Shown: positions 1 through 7,740 of the stretch, one piece after another
Layout: every line of letters starts with the position of its first letter
How positions within the stretch are numbered: position 1 is the stretch's first letter
From: Chitinophagales bacterium
GTDB lineage: Bacteria; Bacteroidota; Bacteroidia; Chitinophagales; Saprospiraceae
Direction: 5' to 3'
Assembly: GCA_013298845.1 (NCBI GenBank)
Contig: JAAFJN010000021.1
Location: forward strand, 38,391 to 83,210
DNA: 44,820 nucleotides
Notes under the pieces: model-generated
What the model was told of the DNA's origin: nothing
Databases searched by the model: none
What the model saw: the letters and a program-made list of their open reading frames with translations, nothing else
Position numbers and translations under genes: made by a program

Positions 1-1
1 G

Positions 2-484
2 GAAGCATTAATTGCCGAAATTCGCGCTAAAGTACCCGATATAGCCATTAGAACGACGTTTTTGGTGGGCCATCCCGGCGAAACGGAAGCGGATTTTGAA
101 GAATTGCTCGATTTTGTTCGCGAGCAACGTTTTGAAAGGGTAGGGGTGTTTCAGTATTCGCACGAAGAAAGTACCCGCGCCTACGATCAGGAAGATGATG
201 TTCCGGCGGAGGTGAAAGCCGAACGTGCCGCCATGCTCATGGAAGTGCAGGAAGAAATTTCTTTGCAAAAAAACGAAGCCAAAGTGGGCAAAGTATTTAA
301 AGTATTGTTCGACCGGAAAGAGGGCAAATACTTTATCGGGCGCACCGAATCTGATTCGCCCGACGTGGATAATGAAGTATTGGTGGAAGCCAAAAAGAAC
401 GCTTATATCCGCCTCGGTGATTTTGCCAATATCCGAATCACGTCGGCCGAAGAACACGATTTATACGGTGTAGTTGAGTTGTAG
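2..484 (+). CDS. rimO: RimO, ribosomal protein S12 methylthiotransferase (3' part)
   Basis: The gene enters from the left edge with its start outside the window, and about 160 codons remain. RimO is a radical-SAM enzyme that methylthiolates an aspartate of ribosomal protein S12. Seen here: the late radical-SAM segment (TTFLVGHPGET, then a RVGVFQYSHEE block) followed by a C-terminal TRAM-type RNA-binding domain (KVLFDRKEG, GRTESDSPDVDNEV, GDFANIRITSA). The FQYSHEE and TESDSPDVDNEV wording fits RimO better than its paralog MiaB. The Fe-S cysteine motif is not in the window. The gene ends with TAG about 70 bases before the next promoter-like element, and I see no clear terminator. Confidence 0.9.
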   Translation, partial: EALIAEIRAKVPDIAIRTTFLVGHPGETEADFEELLDFVREQRFERVGVFQYSHEESTRAYDQEDDVPAEVKAERAAMLMEVQEEISLQKNEAKVGKVFKVLFDRKEGKYFIGRTESDSPDVDNEVLVEAKKNAYIRLGDFANIRITSAEEHDLYGVVEL

Positions 485-551
485 TGTACGGGAAGTAAAA
501 TTCATATACTAGTTGCAATACATTAGCCAATAAAAAGTGGGGATTTTGCGC

Positions 552-559
552 TACATTTG
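552..559 (+). promoter_or_regulatory. TACATTTG -7 promoter element ahead of the PrsW-like gene
   Basis: TACATTTG matches the Bacteroidota -7 consensus TAnnTTTG exactly. The following bases (GCCCAAAATA) also match those after the TACTTTTG element at 6676. No good TTTG -33 element is visible at the usual spacing. The element overlaps the only plausible start codon (TTG, 557) of the next gene, so either the gene is leaderless or this match is fortuitous. Confidence 0.45.
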
Positions 560-1261
560 CCCAAAATAATACTTATCCTTCCCCTGATCGCCACATTGCC
601 CGGCCTGCTCATCTGTTATGCCATGTTCAGAGCTGATAAATACCAACGGGAACCTTTGCTCCCCCTGGTGTTGTTTTTCTTTTTTGGAGCGTTAGTGACG
701 ATTCCGGCCGTAAAATTGGAGTGGTGGGCGATGGATTACATGGATATTCAGCACCACCGGGGCATTTGGGAAAACTTTTTATTGGCGTTTGTGGTGGTGG
801 CTTTGTGGGAAGAATCCCTGAAAATGCTGGTACTCATGGGCGTGTATCACCGTTCTTTTTTTGACGAACCCCTCGATGGTATTGTGTATTCGGTGATGGT
901 GGGCATGGGTTTTGCCACCATGGAAAACATTGCCTATTACGAGCGTTTTGGTACCGAGGCATTGTGGGTGCGGGCGTTTACCGCCATTCCGGCGCACTTG
1001 GTTTTTGCCGTTATTCAGGGGTATTACATCGGGAAGGCGCGGTTTCGGGACCCCAATTCCACCACCAGTGCGCGGCGTTTGCTGCTCTACGGCTTTTTAG
1101 TTTCCTTCCTGCTCCACGGCTTATACGACCTGATGATTTTTAACGACCGCTGGCAATGGTTATTTGTATTAGCGACCACCAGTTTGTATTTATGCTTGTT
1201 TTATTGCCGCGAACTCATCATTATCCACCTCGAAAACTCACCGTTTAAGAAAAAAGAATGA
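557..1261 (+). CDS. PrsW-family intramembrane metalloprotease
   Basis: An integral membrane protein of about 234 residues with seven or eight hydrophobic segments. It carries the PrsW (CAAX-protease/Abi-like) signature motifs: EESLK at residues 85-89, FATMEN at 119-124, a histidine at about 147 (PAHLVF) and HGLYD at 187-191. These supply the glutamates and histidines expected to bind the metal. Bacillus PrsW cleaves an anti-sigma factor at site 1; the substrate here is unknown. TTG at 557 is the only start that keeps the first membrane segment, but it lies inside a TAnnTTTG promoter match, so initiation a few codons later (ATA/ATA region) or leaderless initiation is possible. arfB follows after 6 bases, so the two are probably co-transcribed. 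Confidence 0.82.
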   Translation: MPKIILILPLIATLPGLLICYAMFRADKYQREPLLPLVLFFFFGALVTIPAVKLEWWAMDYMDIQHHRGIWENFLLAFVVVALWEESLKMLVLMGVYHRSFFDEPLDGIVYSVMVGMGFATMENIAYYERFGTEALWVRAFTAIPAHLVFAVIQGYYIGKARFRDPNSTTSARRLLLYGFLVSFLLHGLYDLMIFNDRWQWLFVLATTSLYLCLFYCRELIIIHLENSPFKKKE

Positions 1262-1267
1262 CCATTT

Positions 1268-1678
1268 ATGTCAACCTTTAAACCAGAAATATTACACCCC
1301 GAACTGGGGTTCCAGACCGCCCGCAGCGGCGGAAAAGGCGGCCAAAACGTCAATAAAGTAGAAACCAAAGTGGAACTTCGGTTTTCCATTACCAATTCGG
1401 CGCTGCTTACCGACGCGCAGAAAGAACTTTTATATACCCGACTCAAAAATCAGGTCAACAACGAAGGCGTTTTGGTACTGCAACACCAAACCGAACGCAG
1501 CCAATTGGCCAACAAAGAAAAAGTGATCAAAAAGTTCAACCAACTGATGATCAAAGCCCTCAAACCCGTGGTCAAACGCGTCAAGCCGCCCGTTCCCGGT
1601 GCCGTAAAAGCCGCTCGTCGCCGGTTTAAGGAACGGCAATCGGAGATTAAAGCCATGCGGCGGAAGGTGGATTTGTAG
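1268..1678 (+). CDS. arfB: ArfB-type alternative ribosome-rescue factor (peptidyl-tRNA hydrolase)
   Basis: A 136-residue class-I release-factor-like protein without a codon-recognition domain. It hydrolyses peptidyl-tRNA on ribosomes stalled at the 3' end of truncated mRNAs. The catalytic loop SGGKGGQNVNKV with the GGQ tripeptide is at residues 20-31. The C-terminal tail is very basic (AARRRFKERQSEIKAMRRK), as needed to enter the empty mRNA channel. Length matches ArfB/YaeJ. The ATG lies 6 bases after the preceding stop codon, so it shares that transcript. Confidence 0.93.
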   Translation: MSTFKPEILHPELGFQTARSGGKGGQNVNKVETKVELRFSITNSALLTDAQKELLYTRLKNQVNNEGVLVLQHQTERSQLANKEKVIKKFNQLMIKALKPVVKRVKPPVPGAVKAARRRFKERQSEIKAMRRKVDL

Positions 1679-1703
1679 GTCGAAATCTAAAAATAGCAAC
1701 ACT

Positions 1704-2012
1704 ATGCCAAACCGATGGGGAATTCCAAAAGCAACGGAGGAAATCGTCATAAATAGAGATCTCAATTGTATCTATTGTGGTATCCGGTTTCAGGAATCGG
1801 ACAGCAATAGGAAAACAGGGCGCACTTGGGAACATATTATTAATGATTTAACCCTAACCGGAGTTGAAAATATTGGTTTATGTTGCGGTTCCTGTAATTC
1901 GAGTAAGGGGATTAAAACCCTTCAAGAATGGCTTAATAGTAAATATTGCACCGAAAAGGGAATTACCTCGGATTCGGTTGCTTTGGTGGTGAAAAAGCAT
2001 CTGGGCCCATAA
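1704..2012 (+). CDS. Small HNH endonuclease-like protein
   Basis: A 102-residue protein with an HNH/His-Me zinc-finger layout: CIYC at residues 22-25, WEHI with the presumptive catalytic histidine at 44, N47, and CGSCNSSKG at 61-69 as the second zinc-knuckle pair. It is a stand-alone nuclease-sized protein with no fused domain. No methyltransferase, phage or toxin-antitoxin gene is adjacent, so its role (restriction, repair or homing remnant) cannot be decided. Its coding sequence is visibly more AT-rich than arfB just upstream, which would fit acquisition. Confidence 0.75.
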   Translation: MPNRWGIPKATEEIVINRDLNCIYCGIRFQESDSNRKTGRTWEHIINDLTLTGVENIGLCCGSCNSSKGIKTLQEWLNSKYCTEKGITSDSVALVVKKHLGP

Positions 2013-2072
2013 TTCATGTAATCTTTGATCTTTTTTAGAAATTCATAAAAGTTAAACCGCAAAAATATTTAC

Positions 2073-3545
2073 ATGCGAAATCTGCTAAATTTACTCACTT
2101 TTTGTGGGTTTTTATTGGTAACTACTACCGTTTTTTCACAAAATTACACCTTGCCATGGATCATTAAACCGATAATTGGTGACGTTGATAAAGTAACTTA
2201 CCGAGATGGCAACAGCAAGAAGCATTACGCCATCGTAGAAAAAAACGGTCTCAAGGGGTTGGTGGATTCCAAAGGCAAACAAGTACTCCCCATTGAATAT
2301 AACGTTTTAAATGTACATTGGGTGGGTACCGTTTATGCCGAAAAAGGAGGCCAAAAATTTAACTTTGCCCCCAACCTGAAACCATTTGCGGATAGTATTC
2401 AATCCGTAATCCCTTTGGAAGATGGGCGATTTTTATTGGAAAATCAAAAAGGAAAATGGGGCGTTGCCAATAAAAAAATGAAAACCGTTATCCCTTTTAA
2501 CTATCAGGTTGATCAGGGATTAGAAACAGTTAGCCTGATAAACTCGGATAAAACCATCGAAATCGGCCGGTTAATCATGCCAGATGGCCAAGCATCCGGC
2601 TTGATGAGCCTTAATCTTGACCTCCAATGGCCTGGAGTTACGTTGTACAAAGAGACAAAAGGCTCCAAGAAGGGTATCATGGGTAAAAAGAATGTACCGC
2701 TAACACCTCCAATTTACTCTTTTTATTACATCAAGGGCGATTATGCGGTTGCTTTCATTTCCAAAAAAATATGGGGCGTCATCAATAGCAAAGGTGATAC
2801 TTTAGTACCTTTTGAATATGAAGAATTAGGAAAGATAAACAATGCATTGACCACCATTTTTAAAAAAGACGGCAAAATAGGAGTGTTAAATGTCACAAAC
2901 GGCCGTATAGTAATACCAGCGGGCACTTATGATGATATCAAATATGTCAATGGAGAAATGGATTATTACGTGGTGGTAAAAAATCAAAAACAAGGTATTT
3001 GTGATAATAACGGGAAAGAGATTTTGGCCCCTACATACGACACCGCCCTCAAATCGGGCGATTATTTGTATGTAGTGGAACAAAAATCCAGCCAATATCC
3101 CAAGCGTGGATTATTTAGTACCCAGGGGCAGGTGTTATTGAAACCAGACTCCGTAAAACTACTCGTTTTGGCCAACAATACATTGTACGTTGAACAATTG
3201 GATGGCACTGTCAGGCACATCAACCAAAAAATGGAAGTAGTCCAAACTTTTTCACCCGGTACCGCCCAACCCTTTGAAGAAAACTGGATATTGGTGGAAG
3301 ATGGTAAAGGTCGCAAATTTTATCACGCGAATTCTACCAAAATTAACCCCATCTGGTATGATGAGGTCAGTGAGCCGAAAGATGACAAAGTGCATATCGT
3401 AAAAAAAGACGGTTTTTGGGGTGTTGTGCACAATTCCGGCGAAGTACTAATTCCAACAGTAATGGACGAAATTGTTTATAACTGGGATTCCCTAAGTGTA
3501 AAATATAAAGGGAAGTGGGGTGTTGTCAAAAACACTTTTTATTGA
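2073..3545 (+). CDS. Secreted WG-repeat protein
   Basis: A 490-residue protein starting with a signal peptide (hydrophobic core about residues 5-20, then VFSQ). The rest is built of WG repeats of about 40-60 residues. Examples of the repeat core are GLVDSKGKQVLPIEY, WGVINSKGDTLVPFEY, GICDNNGKEILAPTY and FWGVVHNSGEVLIP. WG repeats are thought to form beta-rich interaction scaffolds, and no enzymatic residues are recognisable. The protein is probably periplasmic or surface-exposed. It stands alone: a hairpin element and a bidirectional terminator separate it from the convergent gene. Confidence 0.85.
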   Translation: MRNLLNLLTFCGFLLVTTTVFSQNYTLPWIIKPIIGDVDKVTYRDGNSKKHYAIVEKNGLKGLVDSKGKQVLPIEYNVLNVHWVGTVYAEKGGQKFNFAPNLKPFADSIQSVIPLEDGRFLLENQKGKWGVANKKMKTVIPFNYQVDQGLETVSLINSDKTIEIGRLIMPDGQASGLMSLNLDLQWPGVTLYKETKGSKKGIMGKKNVPLTPPIYSFYYIKGDYAVAFISKKIWGVINSKGDTLVPFEYEELGKINNALTTIFKKDGKIGVLNVTNGRIVIPAGTYDDIKYVNGEMDYYVVVKNQKQGICDNNGKEILAPTYDTALKSGDYLYVVEQKSSQYPKRGLFSTQGQVLLKPDSVKLLVLANNTLYVEQLDGTVRHINQKMEVVQTFSPGTAQPFEENWILVEDGKGRKFYHANSTKINPIWYDEVSEPKDDKVHIVKKDGFWGVVHNSGEVLIPTVMDEIVYNWDSLSVKYKGKWGVVKNTFY

Positions 3546-3580
3546 GATCGTTGTCTTTTTTTTAAAAAAACGCTCCTCTG

Positions 3581-3647
3581 CTCCATTTCCATCTCCATAG
3601 CGATGGGTTTCAAACCCATCGCTATGGAGATGGAGATGGAAATGGAG
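3581..3647. repeat. Long near-perfect inverted repeat (30-bp arms)
   Basis: The arm 3581-3610 is mirrored by 3612-3647 with a one-base centre. The right arm contains one extra ATGGAG hexamer, and the pairing is otherwise perfect. The outer part is built of CTCCAT/ATGGAG hexamers. It lies between two convergent genes and directly before a terminator, so it could be a palindromic repetitive element or a 3'-end stabiliser. Confidence 0.75.
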
Positions 3648-3667
3648 AGAAGGTGCGCAAAAAATGC

Positions 3668-3718
3668 AAAAAAACGCTGAGCGTTGAGCGACAGTCGAAA
3701 CGCTCAGCGTTTTTTTTT
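3668..3718. terminator. Bidirectional intrinsic terminator
   Basis: The stem AACGCTGAGCG (about 3673-3683) pairs with CGCTCAGCGTT (3701-3711). An A-run precedes it and a nine-T run follows. It can end the WG-repeat gene on the plus strand and the sugar isomerase gene on the minus strand, whose stop codon lies in the T-run. Confidence 0.85.
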
Positions 3719-4631
3719 AAAACTTATCCGCTTCCTTATACGCTTCAATCAGCGCCAGTTCCCCGGCTTTGCCTTCTTTGGCGTTGCCGTGTTCCATCCC
3801 CATGACGCCGGTGTAGCCCCGGCCGTGGATGTATTTAAAAATGTTTTTGTAATTTACTTCGCCAGTGCCGGGTTCTTTGCGGCCCGGATTATCGCCAATT
3901 TGGAAATACGCAATTTCGTCCCAACATTGTTCAATGGCCGGTAACAAATTGCCTTCATTGCGCTGCATGTGATAAACATCGTACAGGATTTTGCACGATG
4001 GGCTGTTCACGGCTTTACAAATCATAAAAGTTTGGGCGGCGTGGCGCAGAAACAGTTCCGGCGTATCGCTCAGGGGTTCCAATACCATCACCAAACCGTG
4101 GGGTTCTAATACTTCGGCACCGCGACGGAGGCATTCGAGGACGTTGGCCGTTTGAATATCTTCGGGCAGGTTGCGTTGGTAAAAACCGGGCACTACCGTC
4201 ATCCATTTGGCGTTGCAACGTTTGGCTATCTCCACGGATTCTTTGCAGAGGCGTACAAAATCTTCTTGCGATTCTTTGGTGCCTGTGGTGAGCGATGGTT
4301 TCCAGGCGGAACTGCCATTCACCACAAAAACACCCATTGTTATGCCTAATTTGCTCAATAATTCCCCAATTTTGGTTTGTTCTGCCACCGAACGTCCGGG
4401 CATACCATTGTCTTCAATGGCCATAAAACCCTGGTCATTCATGTACCGGATTTGGTCCAAAAAATCTTTACCACCGTGGTTTGCAAACATGCCATCGTGG
4501 GGGGCATATTTGAGTTGAAAGGTGTGTTTAACGGATCCGGTTTCAACAGTGCGGGCAGCACCCAAAACGGAAGGCGCAGCAAGAGCCGCCGAAGCGGCCA
4601 AAGATTGGGAAATAAAAGAGCGGCGTTGCAT
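3717..4631 (-). CDS. Sugar phosphate isomerase/epimerase, hydroxypyruvate-isomerase-like TIM barrel
   Basis: A 304-residue AP-endonuclease-2/xylose-isomerase-like TIM barrel. The N-terminus MQRRSFISQSLAAS with an alanine-rich stretch resembles a twin-arginine export signal, so the enzyme is probably exported folded. Candidate metal-binding acidic residues lie in VLEPLSD, ILYDVYHMQ and MGMEHG, as in hydroxypyruvate isomerases and related exported epimerases of Bacteroidota. The exact substrate cannot be read from sequence. It is followed on the same strand after yidC by only a 6-base gap (4631 to 4638), so it is probably transcribed with yidC. Confidence 0.82.
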   Translation of the reverse strand: MQRRSFISQSLAASAALAAPSVLGAARTVETGSVKHTFQLKYAPHDGMFANHGGKDFLDQIRYMNDQGFMAIEDNGMPGRSVAEQTKIGELLSKLGITMGVFVVNGSSAWKPSLTTGTKESQEDFVRLCKESVEIAKRCNAKWMTVVPGFYQRNLPEDIQTANVLECLRRGAEVLEPHGLVMVLEPLSDTPELFLRHAAQTFMICKAVNSPSCKILYDVYHMQRNEGNLLPAIEQCWDEIAYFQIGDNPGRKEPGTGEVNYKNIFKYIHGRGYTGVMGMEHGNAKEGKAGELALIEAYKEADKF

Positions 4632-4637
4632 ACAAGG

Positions 4638-6542
4638 CTATTTTTTAGTGCGTGGTTGTTTGGCCTTTTCTTCCTGCACGCGCTGCTGTTCTTTCATGGC
4701 TTGCTCCAAACGCTCCCGGAATCCCCCCGATTTTTTGGGTTTGTTTTTATTCGCTTCCAGTTGCGCTTTGATTTTGTCGTGGTTAATCAGGAATTTTTTG
4801 GTAAATACCGTTTGACCCACGTTTAACAAGTTAGAAAAGCAGAGGTAACAAGTCAGACCGGAGGCAAATGTATTGAAAAAGAACATAAATACCACCGGCA
4901 TACTGTATTGCATGTATTTCATCATACGCGCCTGATCGCCGTTCATGGTCGCGTTGTCCATTTGTTTCATCGAGAACCACGTGTACCATACGGTCGTTAC
5001 TACCCAAATAATGGTAAACAAACTGATGTGGTTACCAAAACCCCAAATTTCGATGGGCAGGCGGAACGCTACGTCGTAACTGGATAAGTCGGTGGCCCAA
5101 AGGAAACTTTTTTGGCGGAATTCGATGGCGGCCGGGAAAAAGCGGTACAAGGCCAACCAAATCGGCATTTGGAGCAAAACCGGCATACAACCACCGAGCG
5201 GGTTTACCCCAAACTCGCTGTACAGTTTCATACTTTCCACGGACATCTGCTGCTGGTCGTCGCCGAATTTCTTTTTCAACGCGTCCAATTGCGGTTTTAA
5301 CGCCTGCATTTTGGCCTGGCTGTGCACCATTTTATAGGTCAACGGGAACAAAATTAATTTTACCAACAGCGTCAGCACCAAAATAACGATACCCGCGCTA
5401 CCAATGAGTTTGAGCAGAAACGCAAAAACCGGGTGGATAATCCAACGGTTGATGGTGCCGAGGAAACTGGAACCAAACGGAATTATATCTTCGAGGTGGA
5501 CATCGTACGCAGCGAGGCGTTTAAACTCGTTCGGGCCGCTGTAAATCATCATGTTGGCGTATCCACCCGACAGGTTAGGCATCGGGACAGACGCGTACGT
5601 GCGCACGAGTTTCAAATCGGGATTGAAGTCGTCAAACACTTTGGTTTCGCCGGTGAAATTGGTAAAATTAAAGTCTTTAGCGACGACGCTGGTATTGAAG
5701 AACTGGTTGGCGTGACCAAACCACTGAATGGGCTGGGTGCCCAGGGCATCCTGGTCGTCTTTGCGGCAGTCGCAGTACTCGGTCGCGTCGTTGTTGATGC
5801 GGTAGTACACGCTCGACATGGTGCGTTCGTACGTTTGGTTCTTTTCGAGTTTGTCGAGGTAGTTGTCTACTTGCAAATCCAATTGCGCGGTGTTCAGTAC
5901 ATTTTGGAGGTTGTTCACCCCAATTTTGTAATCCAATTGGTACGAATTGGGTTGCAGGGTGTACGATTGTTCAAAATAACCGCCGGTGGTGGTGCGGGCG
6001 CGAAACACAACGGTGTTGCCCTGTACTTCCGGTTGGAAAAACAACTGGGAGGTATTTACCTTGCCACCTTCAGCGCCGTTGACCGACATCGTGTAATCGA
6101 AGCGGTTTTTGGTGTCTTCAAAAAGATAGAGCGGGGTTTTTATTTCGTTTCCGGCGCTATCGGCGTTGAGTTTTAAAAAACTTTTGGCCAATACCGATTT
6201 TACACGGCCACCTTTGCTGGTAAATTCAACTTTTACCATTTCATTTTCCAAGACCACTACGTTTTCGGTACCGGTTGCGGCGGGCGCAAAGGCCCCAAAT
6301 TTGCCGGCCATTTGCAGTTGCAACAACGAGTCATTAACAACGGTCACCGGGGCTGGAGTGGAGGGGTCTGCGGCAGGTTGACCGGCGGATGCGGAAGCGC
6401 CGGTTTCGGTGGGGGCGGCGTTAGGGTCTTGCTGTTCAGTGGTCGTGGGGGGAGTAGCGTATTTCATCCATAAAAACATAAGGACAAAAATCAAAGCCAT
6501 CCCGATATACGTGGTAATCCTGTTATTCTGTTGTTCTAACAT
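4638..6542 (-). CDS. yidC: YidC membrane protein insertase
   Basis: A 634-residue Oxa1/YidC/Alb3-family insertase with the layout usual for Gram-negatives. It has an N-terminal membrane anchor (about residues 8-26, YIGMALIFVLMFLWM), a low-complexity Pro/Ala/Thr linker, a large periplasmic beta-sandwich (about 90-350), then five C-terminal membrane segments starting near INRWIIHPVFAFLLKLIG. The C-terminal tail is Lys/Gln-rich and charged. It inserts and folds inner-membrane proteins with or without SecYEG. ATG at 6542 is preferred over the GTG one codon upstream. A TACATTTG promoter lies about 50 bases upstream. Confidence 0.97.
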   Translation of the reverse strand: MLEQQNNRITTYIGMALIFVLMFLWMKYATPPTTTEQQDPNAAPTETGASASAGQPAADPSTPAPVTVVNDSLLQLQMAGKFGAFAPAATGTENVVVLENEMVKVEFTSKGGRVKSVLAKSFLKLNADSAGNEIKTPLYLFEDTKNRFDYTMSVNGAEGGKVNTSQLFFQPEVQGNTVVFRARTTTGGYFEQSYTLQPNSYQLDYKIGVNNLQNVLNTAQLDLQVDNYLDKLEKNQTYERTMSSVYYRINNDATEYCDCRKDDQDALGTQPIQWFGHANQFFNTSVVAKDFNFTNFTGETKVFDDFNPDLKLVRTYASVPMPNLSGGYANMMIYSGPNEFKRLAAYDVHLEDIIPFGSSFLGTINRWIIHPVFAFLLKLIGSAGIVILVLTLLVKLILFPLTYKMVHSQAKMQALKPQLDALKKKFGDDQQQMSVESMKLYSEFGVNPLGGCMPVLLQMPIWLALYRFFPAAIEFRQKSFLWATDLSSYDVAFRLPIEIWGFGNHISLFTIIWVVTTVWYTWFSMKQMDNATMNGDQARMMKYMQYSMPVVFMFFFNTFASGLTCYLCFSNLLNVGQTVFTKKFLINHDKIKAQLEANKNKPKKSGGFRERLEQAMKEQQRVQEEKAKQPRTKK

Positions 6543-6593
6543 CACAAATTTAGATAGTTACGCGGAGCGCAAAAGGGCGCTCAAAAAGCGGCG

Positions 6594-6627
6594 CAAATGT
6601 ACGCTAATTTATGGATGCCACTTCAAA
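6594..6627 (-). promoter_or_regulatory. Promoter of yidC
   Basis: Read on the minus strand, TTTG at 6624-6627 is followed after 22 bases by TACATTTG (6601-6594). This fits the Bacteroidota -33/-7 pattern, about 50 bases upstream of the yidC ATG. Confidence 0.65.
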
Positions 6628-6675
6628 ATAACGGATATTTTCCCGTGAAATTTAGATGAATCGGGGCATTCGCAA

Positions 6676-6683
6676 TACTTTTG
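6676..6683 (+). promoter_or_regulatory. TACTTTTG -7 element that fixes the start of the DUF6090-like gene
   Basis: An exact TAnnTTTG match 20 bases upstream of ATG 6704. In-frame codons further upstream would lie before the transcription start, so 6704 is taken as the start. Confidence 0.6.
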
Positions 6684-6703
6684 CCCAAAATATTTGTCGC
6701 ACC

Positions 6704-7411
6704 ATGTCAAAACCCGCAATCAGTCCTCAGATCGTTACGAAACTTTTGAGTTACGATTATAAAAGCGCCGCTGAAAAAATCGGCTTTACCGTCGTTGGTA
6801 TCCTGATCGCGCTTTGGATCAACCGCTGCGACGAAAATTGGAAAAAAAGCACCCTGGAGGAAAAATCGCTGCGCGAGTTACACGCGGCCCTGGCGGTGGA
6901 TCTCGTTGATATTCAAAGTGCAACCCAAGGCGATACCGCCAATATCTGGCATGTACAGAAGGCTCTGCAATTTATGCGTGGGGAACCAGTGGATTGGGAT
7001 TCTTTGCCTCATTATTTCAAACATTCCTTTTTTTATTCCTTTTTGTTGTCAAATACCTCCGCTTACGAAACCCTAAAATCGCGCGGGTTAGACCTGATTT
7101 CTAATGATTCTCTGCGTGTAGCCATTGCGCACCTCTACGACGTGAGTTATGAGTTCCAAACCAAAGTGGATGATATCAATAATACGCTTTACAATAACCA
7201 TATTTCTCCGTTGCGGGTCAAATATTTTGCCAAAGACCCCTTTTCCAAATTACCATACGAATTAAATCTCGACGAACTTCGCCACGACAAGGACTTGTAC
7301 AATGCCCTCAAAATTAGCCTCGAAATGAACTACAAAATCCGCCAAGATTATGAGCACCTCGAAGCCGAGGTTTTGGCCCTGCAAGCGATGATTCAGCGGG
7401 AATTGAAATAG
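6704..7411 (+). CDS. DUF6090-like single-pass membrane protein
   Basis: A 235-residue protein with one transmembrane helix near the N-terminus (about residues 24-42, KIGFTVVGILIALWIN). A helical, charged extracytoplasmic region follows. The arrangement EK(I/L)GFTVVGILIALWINNW followed by a long helical domain resembles the DUF6090 proteins widespread in Bacteroidota, whose function is unknown. I see no catalytic motif. The start was moved to ATG 6704 because of the promoter element at 6676. It is divergent from yidC and shares the intergenic region with it. Confidence 0.65.
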   Translation: MSKPAISPQIVTKLLSYDYKSAAEKIGFTVVGILIALWINRCDENWKKSTLEEKSLRELHAALAVDLVDIQSATQGDTANIWHVQKALQFMRGEPVDWDSLPHYFKHSFFYSFLLSNTSAYETLKSRGLDLISNDSLRVAIAHLYDVSYEFQTKVDDINNTLYNNHISPLRVKYFAKDPFSKLPYELNLDELRHDKDLYNALKISLEMNYKIRQDYEHLEAEVLALQAMIQRELK

Positions 7412-7420
7412 ACTTATGGA

Positions 7421-7640
7421 TAAAAGACCTTAGACTGAAGACTTTAAACAAAATCCGTTACAATTTTTATCTTAAAATGGGACACGAATTTTTATCGCTC
7501 TGAAAAAATCCATGAAAATCCGTGTCTAATCCGTGAAAATTCGTGTCCCATAATATACCCAGGGTCTGCGGTGCCTGCGGCGCATATTTCCGGCTGAAAT
7601 CTACCAAATCTTACAGATTTTGCAGATTATTCCACCCGGG
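7421..7640. repeat. Intergenic cluster of three dispersed repeat types
   Basis: This non-coding stretch holds three things. (1) AGACCTTAGACTGAAGACTT at about 7423-7442, related to the segment at about 22716-22750. (2) An inverted pair GGGACACGAATTTTT (about 7478) and AAAATTCGTGTCCC (about 7536), with CCGTG-rich repeats between. (3) TCTACCAAATCTTACAGATT followed by TTGCAGATTA at about 7600-7629, related to the palindromic repeats at 39518-39558 and 39640-39680. No gene is visible between 7412 and the promoter at 7722. Confidence 0.6.
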
Positions 7641-7721
7641 ACTTGTTCGTTGTGTCCACTTTCTCGTAACTGCAAAACCAATTCAACCCATTCAACAACT
7701 TCAACCAATTCAGCAAACCCG

Positions 7722-7729
7722 TATCTTTG
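7722..7729 (+). promoter_or_regulatory. TATCTTTG -7 element of the peroxidase gene
   Basis: An exact TAnnTTTG match 11 bases before ATG 7741. It rules out longer in-frame extensions and gives a very short leader. The -33 element is not obvious. Confidence 0.6.
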
Positions 7730-7740
7730 CGGCGTTTTTT

